Shown in pieces: positions 55,264 to 63,213 of a stretch of 64,000 nucleotides of DNA (positions within the stretch are counted from its first letter, which is position 1; the number at the start of each line of letters is the position of its first letter). Origin of the DNA: Algoriphagus sp. Y33 (GTDB taxonomy: Bacteria > Bacteroidota > Bacteroidia > Cytophagales > Cyclobacteriaceae); assembly GCF_014838715.1 (NCBI RefSeq), contig NZ_CP061947.1:3224001-3288000 (forward strand), written 5' to 3'. Position numbers and translations under genes: made by a program. The notes below the pieces were generated by a model, which saw only the letters and a list, made by a program, of their open reading frames with translations, was not told where the DNA came from and did no database searches.

Positions 55264-56130
55264 TCAAATCAAGGGCAAAACTTGCTTCAATGCGGGATTT
55301 CTATTTTCCGCCTTCCAAACAGCCGAAAGTTCTGTGTGCTGAGCTATATTCGGAATTTCCATAAACCTCACATTCAGTCCGTACCCTTCTTTCAAGGAAG
55401 TCGGCACTATCGCCACTCCCATCCCATTTTCCACCAATTTGAAGATCGTCAGCGCATGGACGGACTTATGCCTGATTTTGGGTGAAAAACCGGCTTCCCG
55501 ACAAATGCCGATAATTTGCTCATAATACAGATTACTGTAATCTGAGGAAAAAAGCACAAAGGATTCATCCCTAAACTGATTCACTGATATAAATCCCTGC
55601 TCTTGAATCGGATGTTCTTTTGGCACCACCAACGAAAAAGTATCCTTAAGCACAACCTTCATTTCCAAATCACTTGGCACAGAAGCCAATCTAACAAAGC
55701 CCAAATCCAATTTATCTTTTTCAATCATTTCCACCTGAACCGAATTGCTCAGCTCTTCCAAACTAGTACTTATTAAAGGATGATTATCATTGAGCTTAGC
55801 CAATAAATCGGGTAATATTTGATTGGATGCCGAGCCTAGAAATCCTATCCGCAACTCCCCGATTTTCCCTTCAGCGATCAGTTTCAATTGGGATCGAGTG
55901 AGCTCAAGGTGATTCAGGACAAAATCCACTTCGCCTTTCAGAAATATCCCGGCTGCAGTTAACTCCACATGCTTTTGATCCCGCTCGAAAAGCTTCACTT
56001 TCAATATTTCCTCCAATTGCTTGATCTGCCTGCTCAATCCAGGTTGCGAAATAAACAGACGTTCTGCTGCTTTTCGGAAGTTCAACTCCTCGGCAACAGC
56101 TTTAAAATAACTCAAATGTCTTAATTCCAT
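55264..56130 (-). CDS. LysR-family transcriptional regulator, probable hut activator
   Basis: This 288-residue protein starts with the LysR winged HTH: LRHLSYFKAVAEELNFRKAA, RLFISQPGLSRQIKQLEEIL and KLFERDQKHVELTAAG (residues 3-66). A periplasmic-binding-like effector domain follows at about 90-288. It diverges from hutH with 98 bp between starts. A palindrome of LysR type and a second half-matching site lie between them. HutC (GntR) is the classic hut repressor; here a LysR protein takes the position. Regulation of the hut genes is inferred from these sites and orientation. Confidence 0.9.
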   Translation of the reverse strand: MELRHLSYFKAVAEELNFRKAAERLFISQPGLSRQIKQLEEILKVKLFERDQKHVELTAAGIFLKGEVDFVLNHLELTRSQLKLIAEGKIGELRIGFLGSASNQILPDLLAKLNDNHPLISTSLEELSNSVQVEMIEKDKLDLGFVRLASVPSDLEMKVVLKDTFSLVVPKEHPIQEQGFISVNQFRDESFVLFSSDYSNLYYEQIIGICREAGFSPKIRHKSVHALTIFKLVENGMGVAIVPTSLKEGYGLNVRFMEIPNIAQHTELSAVWKAENRNPALKQVLPLI

Positions 56131-56148
56131 GATACCTCAAAGGTATCA
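56130..56148. promoter_or_regulatory. LysR-type operator palindrome
   Basis: TGATACCTCAAAGGTATCA is a perfect inverted repeat with 8-bp arms and a 3-bp spacer, with the T-N11-A core of LysR sites. It begins at the LysR start codon and is centred about 66 bp before the predicted hutH transcript start, the typical LysR recognition position. Confidence 0.75.
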
Positions 56149-56161
56149 AATAATAACAAAA

Positions 56162-56171
56162 TTGATATCAA
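56162..56171. promoter_or_regulatory. Second TTGATATCAA site
   Basis: TTGATATCAA is a perfect 10-bp palindrome sharing the TGAT/ATCA half-site with the upstream operator. It is centred near -39 of the predicted hutH start, where an activation site would lie. Confidence 0.5.
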
Positions 56172-56191
56172 AAATTATCATTCATGAATTG

Positions 56192-56199
56192 TATCTTTG
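56192..56199 (+). promoter_or_regulatory. -7 box for hutH
   Basis: TATCTTTG matches TAnnTTTG exactly and ends 29 bp before ATG 56229. No TTG is found at the -33 distance, as expected of an activator-dependent promoter. Its position excludes the earlier in-frame ATG at 56184 as the start codon. Confidence 0.62.
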
Positions 56200-56228
56200 T
56201 CCAGCCCCTGAATCTAAACCCAATTATA

Positions 56229-57794
56229 ATGAAGACTTTTCACTACGGCCAAGACCATCTTACAATAGGATTAGCCTTACAACTCGCTAGAAAAGAGACA
56301 AAAGGCATTTTAACTCCGGAAACCCAAGATAAAGTTCGGGCTTCTGCCCTTGCTGTTGCCAACATAGCCAAAGGAGAAAAAGCCGTCTATGGTATCAACA
56401 CAGGTTTTGGCCCTCTTTGTACCAGCAAAATCTCAGCAGCTGATACGCAGACTTTACAGGAAAATCTACTGAAAAGTCATGCTGTTGGTTTGGGAGAACC
56501 AGTTCCCTTGGAGATCTCAAAGCTGATGCTCGTATTGAAACTTCAAGCTTTGGCTCAGGGGTTTTCGGGAATCAGGCTAGAAACGCTGGATCGAATGCTA
56601 TGGATGCTTGATAATGATGTAATTCCCGTGGTTCCTATTCAAGGTTCAGTAGGTGCATCCGGGGACCTCTCACCTCTTTCACATTTATTTTTACCGCTTT
56701 TGGGGTTGGGAAAAGTGCATTTTGAAGGAACTATTCAATCCACATCATCCATCTATGAAAAATTGGAAGTGGCAGCCCTTTCCCTGGGTCCAAAGGAAGG
56801 TTTGGCACTGATCAACGGCACCCAGTTTATGGCTGCTTATGGAGTGCAGGTAGTAGATCGTTTGCACAATCTGCTCGTCCATGCCGACATTACAGGGGCG
56901 ATGATGATCGAAGGCCTAATGGGTTCAATTAAGCCTTTTTCAGCTGAATTGCATCAATTAAGGCCGTTTCCGGGAAACAAACATGTGGCACAGACTATTC
57001 TAAATCTACTGAACGGATCCGAAATCGTGAATTCCCATTTGAATTGTGCACGGGTGCAGGATCCTTATTCTCTGCGGTGCATGCCACAGGTTCATGGGGC
57101 ATCCAGAAATGCCTGGCTTCACCTGAAAGAGGCCATCGAAACAGAGATCAATTCCGTGACGGATAATCCAGTCGTTTTCAGTGAAGATCACACGATATCC
57201 GGCGGAAGTTTTCATGGACAGCCTATTGCGTTGCCGCTGGATTATGCTTGCCTTGCCGCTTCTGAATTGGGCAATATATCCGATCGAAGGATCTATCTTT
57301 CCCTGGAAGGTGATACACCCGGGGTTCCCAAGTTACTCTTGAAAGAGACAGGATTGAACTCGGGCTTGATGATCCCCCAATACACCACCGCTGCTTTGGC
57401 TTCTGAGAATAAAGGACTTTGTTTTCCTGCCTCTGCCGACAGTATTCCTACCTCCTTGGGACAGGAGGACCATGTAAGTATGGGTTCGATTGGCGCGAGA
57501 AAAGCGCTGCAAGTCATTGGAAATGTGGAGAAAATACTGGGAATTGAGCTATTTTATGCTGCCCAAGCGATGGATTTCCATGCACCGCTTAAGTCTGGCA
57601 AAGTGATGACAGCCATCCACAAACATGTGCGAAAAAGCATCACGCCTGTAATAAATGACAGAGTAATGACCGAGGATATGGAAGCTGCAATTGAGATGAT
57701 CCAAAGCGGCGAATTGATTGATCTTGCAAACCAAACAGCGAAAGCAGAAGGATTGCCGTTTGAAACAGAGTGGAGTGAAATGTTCAACTATTAA
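56229..57794 (+). CDS. hutH: Histidine ammonia-lyase HutH
   Basis: This 521-residue enzyme removes ammonia from histidine to give urocanate. The MIO prosthetic group forms from A143-S144-G145 in GSVGASGDLSPLSH. Other family blocks are GINTGFGPL (about 55-63), ALINGTQFM, QDPYSLRCMPQVHGASR and GGSFHGQPIAL. The start is ATG 56229 (MKTFHYGQDHLTIG), placed after a -7 box. It is the first gene of the hut row, with hutI 145 bp downstream. Confidence 0.97.
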   Translation: MKTFHYGQDHLTIGLALQLARKETKGILTPETQDKVRASALAVANIAKGEKAVYGINTGFGPLCTSKISAADTQTLQENLLKSHAVGLGEPVPLEISKLMLVLKLQALAQGFSGIRLETLDRMLWMLDNDVIPVVPIQGSVGASGDLSPLSHLFLPLLGLGKVHFEGTIQSTSSIYEKLEVAALSLGPKEGLALINGTQFMAAYGVQVVDRLHNLLVHADITGAMMIEGLMGSIKPFSAELHQLRPFPGNKHVAQTILNLLNGSEIVNSHLNCARVQDPYSLRCMPQVHGASRNAWLHLKEAIETEINSVTDNPVVFSEDHTISGGSFHGQPIALPLDYACLAASELGNISDRRIYLSLEGDTPGVPKLLLKETGLNSGLMIPQYTTAALASENKGLCFPASADSIPTSLGQEDHVSMGSIGARKALQVIGNVEKILGIELFYAAQAMDFHAPLKSGKVMTAIHKHVRKSITPVINDRVMTEDMEAAIEMIQSGELIDLANQTAKAEGLPFETEWSEMFNY

Positions 57795-57939
57795 AATTGC
57801 CTGCGGAGAAGTAAAATTACCCGCAGATCCCCACAGAAAAAGGCGCAGATCATTTACAAAAAAAAATCTGTGAAAATCAGCGAAATGAATCAGCGAAAAT
57901 CAGCGGGAAAACTAATAATCATCTGCGGGAAACAAAACA
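57795..57939. repeat. Short repeats between hutH and hutI
   Basis: AATCAGCGAAA-like units occur three times in 57875-57911, and CTGCGGG-type words occur at several places across the gap (CCTGCGGAG, ACCCGCAG, ATCTGCGGGAAA). The pattern resembles the 'ctgcgggaa' intergenic repeat family of Bacteroidota. No ORF was found. Confidence 0.5.
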
Positions 57940-59178
57940 ATGAAAAGCCTAAAACTAATCGGTCCAATTGCCCAACTACTCACGCTGGACAAACTCCCTT
58001 TGAAAGGGGCTTTAAAAGACGAGCAACTCGAAATCCTCACAAATGCAGGGATTTTGGTCGAGGAAGATAAGATTCTGGAGATTGGCGATTACGCCGGTTT
58101 ATTGGCAAAAGCCAATAAGCTGCAGACAGAGGTAATTCAATTGGAAGGAGATTTTGTTGCGCTGCCGGGATGGATCGATTGTCATACGCACATATGCTTC
58201 GGAGGAAGCAGGGCAAAAGATTTTGCAATGCGGAATGCGGGAAAATCCTATTTGGAAATCGCAGAAGCAGGTGGGGGAATTTGGGATACAGTCACTCAGA
58301 CAAGAAATCTCAGTCAAGAAGAACTTACCGCGAGAACAGTCACAAATTCCAATCGACACTTGAGTGAAGGAGTAACTACCATTGAGGTAAAAAGCGGCTA
58401 CGGATTAACTGTCGCCGAAGAACTTAAAATGCTTCGGGCGATAAAAGATGCCGACTCACATACCAAAGCTGACCTTATTCCCACCTGCCTTGCTGCCCAT
58501 ATGAAACCAAGGGATTTTGAGGGCTCAAAAGAAGAATATCTTCAGGATATAGTCGAGCAGCTATTCCCTACCCTCAAATCAGAGAATCTCACTAATAGAA
58601 TCGATTCATTTATTGAGCAAAGTGCTTTTTCACCTGATGAGATTAACAGCTATTGCCAAAAAGCTAAAGAATCAGGCTTTGACCTCACCGTTCATGCCGA
58701 TCAATTCACCACAGGAGGATCCGCAGTGGCGGTAAAATTCGGTGCCAAATCAGCCGATCACCTAGAAGCTTCCACAGAGAAAGAAACAGTGCTTTTCGCA
58801 AAGTCTGATACCATAGCAGTTGCACTTCCCGGCGCTTCTATTGGATTGGGGTGTGCCTTTACTCCGGCAAGAAAAATTTTGGATCAGGGTGGATCTCTGG
58901 CGATTGCCAGTGATTGGAATCCCGGTTCCGCTCCTTTGGGTGACCTGTTGGCCCAAGCTTCTATTTTGGCCACTTTCGAAAAACTAAGTACTGCTGAAGT
59001 ATTCTCGGGTCTTACTTTTCGCGCGGCGGCAGCTTTGGGATTGGAAGATAGAGGAAAGTTAAAAGCAGGCCTTTTGGCTGATTTCAATCTTTTCCCCACC
59101 GCTGATTATAGAGAAATTCTTTACCAACAAGGAAAGCTCAAACCAGCACAAGTGTGGAAAAAAAGCTGGAAAACGTAA
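57940..59178 (+). CDS. hutI: Imidazolonepropionase HutI
   Basis: This 412-residue amidohydrolase opens imidazolonepropionate to N-formimidoylglutamate. The metal motif DCHTHICFGGSR (about residues 74-85), IEVKSGYGLTV, TCLAAHMKP, the HADQFTTGG histidine (about 248-256) and ASDWNPGSAP aspartate (about 322-331) are present. It follows hutH on the same strand and precedes hutU. Confidence 0.96.
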   Translation: MKSLKLIGPIAQLLTLDKLPLKGALKDEQLEILTNAGILVEEDKILEIGDYAGLLAKANKLQTEVIQLEGDFVALPGWIDCHTHICFGGSRAKDFAMRNAGKSYLEIAEAGGGIWDTVTQTRNLSQEELTARTVTNSNRHLSEGVTTIEVKSGYGLTVAEELKMLRAIKDADSHTKADLIPTCLAAHMKPRDFEGSKEEYLQDIVEQLFPTLKSENLTNRIDSFIEQSAFSPDEINSYCQKAKESGFDLTVHADQFTTGGSAVAVKFGAKSADHLEASTEKETVLFAKSDTIAVALPGASIGLGCAFTPARKILDQGGSLAIASDWNPGSAPLGDLLAQASILATFEKLSTAEVFSGLTFRAAAALGLEDRGKLKAGLLADFNLFPTADYREILYQQGKLKPAQVWKKSWKT

Positions 59179-59262
59179 AGCAATAGACACTAGACCCAAA
59201 ATTTCGAGAATGAGGATGGAAGTTCAAACCCATCTCGTAAATCCCAAATCGTAATTCGTAAA
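59179..59262. repeat. Short repeats between hutI and hutU
   Basis: TCGTAAATCCCAAATCG and TCGTAAATCCCATGG are direct near-copies, 59237-59270, with AATCGTAATTCG between. This is the 'aaatcgtaaatc' type of intergenic repeat common in the phylum. The second copy runs into the hutU start codon. Confidence 0.5.
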
Positions 59263-59266
59263 TCCC

Positions 59267-61270
59267 ATGGTTTTTCAAGAGCAAATACCCCAAGGCATAC
59301 CTAGTATTCTTCCAGCAAAAAAAGAGAGAAATCCTTCCCTGAGCCACGCTCCCAAAAGAAAAGACATTCTTTCCTCAGAAGAAAAAAAACTGGCATTACG
59401 AAATGCCTTACGCTATTTCCCACAAGATTGGCATGCGGAGTTGGCTAATGAGTTTTTAACGGAACTGAAGGAATTCGGGAGAATTTATATGTATCGGTTC
59501 ATGCCTGAGTATGAAATGTATGCTCGTCCTATACAAGAATATCCGGCAAAGTGTCGGCAAGCAGCGGCCATCATGCTGATGATTCAAAACAATTTGGATC
59601 CTGCTGTAGCCCAGCATCCCGAGGAACTGATTACTTACGGTGGCAATGGAGCTGTTTTCCAAAACTGGGCGCAGTACCTTTTGGTGATGAAATACCTGTC
59701 TGAAATGACAGATGAGCAGACGCTCCACCTCTATTCCGGTCATCCTATGGGACTTTTCCCTTCTTCTCCAGAAGCTCCCCGAGTGGTGGTGACCAACGGA
59801 ATGATGATCCCAAATTATTCCAAACCTGATGATTGGGAGAAATTCAATGCACTTGGAGTGACACAATATGGCCAAATGACGGCAGGTTCATTTATGTACA
59901 TCGGTCCGCAAGGAATCGTGCATGGGACTACGATTACGGTGATGAATGCTTTTAGAAAAAAACTGGCAGCAGGAGAAACTCCCGCAGGAAAAATATTTTT
60001 GACCGCAGGCTTGGGCGGAATGAGTGGAGCGCAGCCTAAGGCCGGAAATATCGCAGGCTGCATCACTATCTGTGCAGAAGTAAATCCTGCCGCAGCCAGA
60101 AAAAGATATGAACAGGGCTGGGTAGATGAATTGATCGAAAACCTAGATGAGCTAGTTCTACGAACCCAACTTGCCAAACGCAATAGGGAAGTGGTTTCTC
60201 TGGCCTTCATCGGCAATGTGGTCGATGTCTGGGAGAGATTCGATGAAGAAAACATATTCATCGAGCTTGGCTCTGATCAAACCTCTCTTCACAATCCTTG
60301 GGCTGGAGGATATTATCCGGTTGGACTTTCTTTCGAAGAGTCAAATCTGCTGATGTCCGACAATCCTGAAGTATTCAAAGAAAAGGTTCAGGAAACGCTA
60401 AGAAGACATGCCACTTCGATTAATAAACATGCAGCAAAAGGAACTTACTTTTTCGATTATGGAAATGCCTTTTTACTGGAAGCATCCAGAGCAGGTGCTG
60501 AAGTAATGGCAGAAAACGGTCTTGACTTCCGGTATCCATCCTATGTGCAGGATATTTTGGGACCAATGTGCTTTGACTTTGGATTTGGTCCTTTCCGCTG
60601 GGTGTGTTCTTCCGGAAAAGCTGAGGATTTGAGGAAATCCGATCAGCTAGCTGCCCAAGTTTTGAAGGAAATCATGCAGCAATCGCCTGCTTCTATTCAA
60701 CAACAAATGCAGGACAATATCACCTGGATCGAAGAAGCAGAAAAGAACCAGCTGGTAGTCGGCTCCCAAGCCCGAATTCTGTATGCCGATGCGGAAGGCC
60801 GGGCTAAGATTGCCCAAGCTTTTAATGATGCCATTGCAGCAGGAGAAATCTCCGCTCCGATTGTACTTGGTCGCGATCATCATGACGTCAGTGGTACAGA
60901 TTCACCTTTCCGGGAAACGAGCAATATCTACGACGGCAGCAAATTCACAGCAGATATGGCAATCCACAATGTGATCGGTGACAGTTTCAGAGGAGCCACT
61001 TGGGTTTCTATTCACAATGGAGGCGGAGTTGGCTGGGGAGAGGTGATGAATGGCGGTTTCGGGATGCTGCTTGACGGAAGTGCGGAAGCAGAAAGAAAAC
61101 TGAAATCCATGCTATTCTATGATGTAAACAATGGGATTGCTAGACGTGCCTGGGCTAGGAACTCAGGTTCTGTGGAAGTCATTCAACGGGAAATGGATCG
61201 CAGTCAGGGATTGAAAGTCACTTTGCCAAATCTGGTGGATGAAGAGATTTTAGGATCAATTAAACTCTAG
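59267..61270 (+). CDS. hutU: Urocanate hydratase HutU
   Basis: This 667-residue enzyme hydrates urocanate to imidazolonepropionate with a tightly bound NAD. It is longer than the ~555-residue E. coli-type form and belongs to the extended group seen in Bacteroidota. Visible blocks: MYRFMPEYEMYARPIQEYPA, TYGGNGAVFQNWAQYLL, LYSGHPMGLFP, FLTAGLGGMSGAQPKAGNIA, LGSDQTSLHNPWAGGYYPVG and SIHNGGGVGWGEVMNGGFGM. The start MVFQEQIPQGIPSILPA is the family's usual beginning. The gene completes H-I-U order and ends before an antisense Uma2 gene. Confidence 0.96.
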   Translation: MVFQEQIPQGIPSILPAKKERNPSLSHAPKRKDILSSEEKKLALRNALRYFPQDWHAELANEFLTELKEFGRIYMYRFMPEYEMYARPIQEYPAKCRQAAAIMLMIQNNLDPAVAQHPEELITYGGNGAVFQNWAQYLLVMKYLSEMTDEQTLHLYSGHPMGLFPSSPEAPRVVVTNGMMIPNYSKPDDWEKFNALGVTQYGQMTAGSFMYIGPQGIVHGTTITVMNAFRKKLAAGETPAGKIFLTAGLGGMSGAQPKAGNIAGCITICAEVNPAAARKRYEQGWVDELIENLDELVLRTQLAKRNREVVSLAFIGNVVDVWERFDEENIFIELGSDQTSLHNPWAGGYYPVGLSFEESNLLMSDNPEVFKEKVQETLRRHATSINKHAAKGTYFFDYGNAFLLEASRAGAEVMAENGLDFRYPSYVQDILGPMCFDFGFGPFRWVCSSGKAEDLRKSDQLAAQVLKEIMQQSPASIQQQMQDNITWIEEAEKNQLVVGSQARILYADAEGRAKIAQAFNDAIAAGEISAPIVLGRDHHDVSGTDSPFRETSNIYDGSKFTADMAIHNVIGDSFRGATWVSIHNGGGVGWGEVMNGGFGMLLDGSAEAERKLKSMLFYDVNNGIARRAWARNSGSVEVIQREMDRSQGLKVTLPNLVDEEILGSIKL

Positions 61271-61305
61271 AAAACAGGAGAATCAAACCTTAAATGATGG
61301 TAATA

Positions 61306-61329
61306 ATCCTGCTTCTGGAGAAGCAGGAT
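61306..61329. terminator. Hairpin between hutU and the Uma2 gene
   Basis: ATCCTGCTTC (61306-61315) pairs with GAAGCAGGAT (61320-61329) around a 4-nt loop. It lies between convergent hutU and the Uma2-family gene and could end both. T-runs are weak on either side. Confidence 0.6.
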
Positions 61330-61340
61330 AATAATGCATC

Positions 61341-61961
61341 TTATGTATTGAAAACTTCTTCCAAATCGATTTCAAAGCCGGCAATCGCAGTAGATGTGAC
61401 TTTGTCTCCGATCGTAAACAGCCGTGAAGGTTGAAATTTACCATCGACTAAAGTATAAATCATTAACGTGCATTCAGATGGATGAATCACCCAATATTCT
61501 CTCACTCCGTATTCTTGATATAGCTCATACTTATTCTGAAGTTCTACCCGGCTATTTCCCGGTGAGAGAATTTCAACAATCAAATCTGGAGCACCCCAAC
61601 AGCCTTTATCATCCAGCTTGGATAGATCACAAATCACAGAAATATCCGGTTGGACTACGGAATCTATTTTAGCAAAATCAGGATCTTTGGAAAACCTCAC
61701 ATCGAAAGGTGCAGAATAGACTTTGCAAGATTGATTTTTCAGAAAACTGAAAATTTTAAAAAAGACATTTCCGGAAACCTCCTGATGCCTTCTATTGGGA
61801 GCAGCGGCTTTGGCAAATATTTTCCCTTTGATCAATTCTACGATTTCTTCGAAGTCCCAATCGAGGTAATCCGCATAACTATATCCTCCAAAGGACTCGC
61901 TTGGCTCCTGAAAAGTATCTAAATCAATCTTATCTTTCTGTGGAATTCTATATTCTTCCAT
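61341..61961 (-). CDS. Uma2 family (DUF820) PD-(D/E)xK protein
   Basis: This 206-residue protein of the restriction-endonuclease-like fold has a DWDFEEIVELIKGKIFAKAA start. VVQPDISVICD and APDLIVEILSPGNSRVELQN (about residues 120-155) carry the conserved D and E of the PD-(D/E)xK core, followed by KYELYQEYGVREYWVIHP. Members are numerous in cyanobacteria and some Bacteroidota and have no settled role. It is antisense to the hut row, between hutU and hutG, and looks like an insertion. The upstream 64-codon frame on the same strand is not supported. Confidence 0.88.
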   Translation of the reverse strand: MEEYRIPQKDKIDLDTFQEPSESFGGYSYADYLDWDFEEIVELIKGKIFAKAAAPNRRHQEVSGNVFFKIFSFLKNQSCKVYSAPFDVRFSKDPDFAKIDSVVQPDISVICDLSKLDDKGCWGAPDLIVEILSPGNSRVELQNKYELYQEYGVREYWVIHPSECTLMIYTLVDGKFQPSRLFTIGDKVTSTAIAGFEIDLEEVFNT

Positions 61962-62208
61962 GTGTTTGTAATTTGATTTTTAAATGCCATAACCTGTCCC
62001 GTGACGAAAGAAATGCGATAGCCTGTCCCGAACACCCGGGAAAATCTTTCACAGCTTAAAATAACCTCCCGTGTGTCGCTTTCGATTTGCTCGATTTCAT
62101 AACTAAACTGCATTTTGAATTTTACCTAAAAACCATATACATTGTTTCTGTTATTTAAAATATCAGACAGCAGTTTATAATTTAGCATAAAATAAATAAA
62201 AACTCCAT
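61962..62208. other. Intergenic gap before hutG
   Basis: CCTGTCCCG occurs twice (near 61991 and 62021) in about 40 bp, next to a small palindrome CCCGGG. A 64-codon minus-strand frame covers it without recognisable homology. No TAnnTTTG box for hutG was found. Confidence 0.4.
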
Positions 62209-63174
62209 ATGCTCCATCAAAATCCAAACCCTTCCCTTTGGACAGGCAGAAAATCGGAAACAGTTGAATACTGGCACCAAGCTGCAATCTCTGTAAAGGA
62301 CCTCAAATTGGATGAAAATCAAAATTCTCCAAAAGTAGGTATCCTAGGGTATGCAGGGGAAGAGGGTGTCAAAAGAAATCAAGGCAGATTGGGAACTGCT
62401 GAAGGGCCAAATGCAATCCGGAAAAGTCTTGGAACGTTGGCTTTTCACTTACCCGATAAAAGCCGAATATTTGATTATGGGGATATATATACAGAAAACT
62501 CTGACTTAGAATCAAGCCATGATTTGATTTCCAAAACTGTTCTTAACCTACTGAATAGTAAACATTTCCCAATCCTACTAGGCGGCGGACATGATCTGGC
62601 ATTGGCACATGGGAGAGGGGTCTATCAGTATTTGGATGCTAAAAACCAGAAACTGGGAATCATCAATATGGATGCTCATTTTGACCTGCGACCGACTATT
62701 GACGGAAAGGGTCATTCAGGATCTCCATTCCTTCAACTTGCAGAGGAAAACCCGGATACTTTCCAATATTTATGTCTAGGGGTGCAGCGATCTGTGAACC
62801 CCAAATCACTTTTTGAGACTGCGGATAAAGTCGGTGCAAAATGGATGGTCATGGAGGATTTCAGGCTGAATAACTGGGAGGTTATCCAGGAAAAAATCCT
62901 GTGGTTTCTGGATTCTGTGGACAAAATCTACCTGAGTGTAGATATGGATGGTTTTTCTTCCGCTTTTGCCCCGGGAGTCTCTGCACCCTCTCCGATGGGT
63001 TTCAGGCCGGAATTCGCATTTAAAGTTTTTGAGCTGCTTGCATCCAGCAAAAAGCTTATTTCTATGGATGTAGTAGAGCTCAATCCTGCTTTCGACCATG
63101 ATCATGCTACGGCAAGATTGGCTGCAAGATGTGCAGAATATGTAGCAAGGAAGGTTCTGGGAAAAACGGAATAA
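62209..63174 (+). CDS. hutG: Formimidoylglutamase HutG
   Basis: This 321-residue ureohydrolase (arginase/agmatinase fold) splits N-formimidoylglutamate to glutamate and formamide. The dimanganese site is shown by LLGGGHDLALAHGRG (about 124-138), IINMDAHFDLRPTIDGKGHSGSPF (about 150-173) and YLSVDMDGFSSAFAPGVSAPSP (about 242-263). Together with HutH, HutI and HutU in this window it completes the four-step route. It is separated from hutU by the antisense Uma2 gene. Confidence 0.95.
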   Translation: MLHQNPNPSLWTGRKSETVEYWHQAAISVKDLKLDENQNSPKVGILGYAGEEGVKRNQGRLGTAEGPNAIRKSLGTLAFHLPDKSRIFDYGDIYTENSDLESSHDLISKTVLNLLNSKHFPILLGGGHDLALAHGRGVYQYLDAKNQKLGIINMDAHFDLRPTIDGKGHSGSPFLQLAEENPDTFQYLCLGVQRSVNPKSLFETADKVGAKWMVMEDFRLNNWEVIQEKILWFLDSVDKIYLSVDMDGFSSAFAPGVSAPSPMGFRPEFAFKVFELLASSKKLISMDVVELNPAFDHDHATARLAARCAEYVARKVLGKTE

Positions 63175-63213
63175 TATAAGCTCACTATTACCTAACCATT
63201 GAAGATCAGCCCC

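Noticed and set aside
61919..62113. 64-codon minus-strand ORF upstream of the Uma2 gene
   Set aside because: It overlaps the Uma2 start, covers a short repeat of CCTGTCCCG, and shows no recognisable domain.
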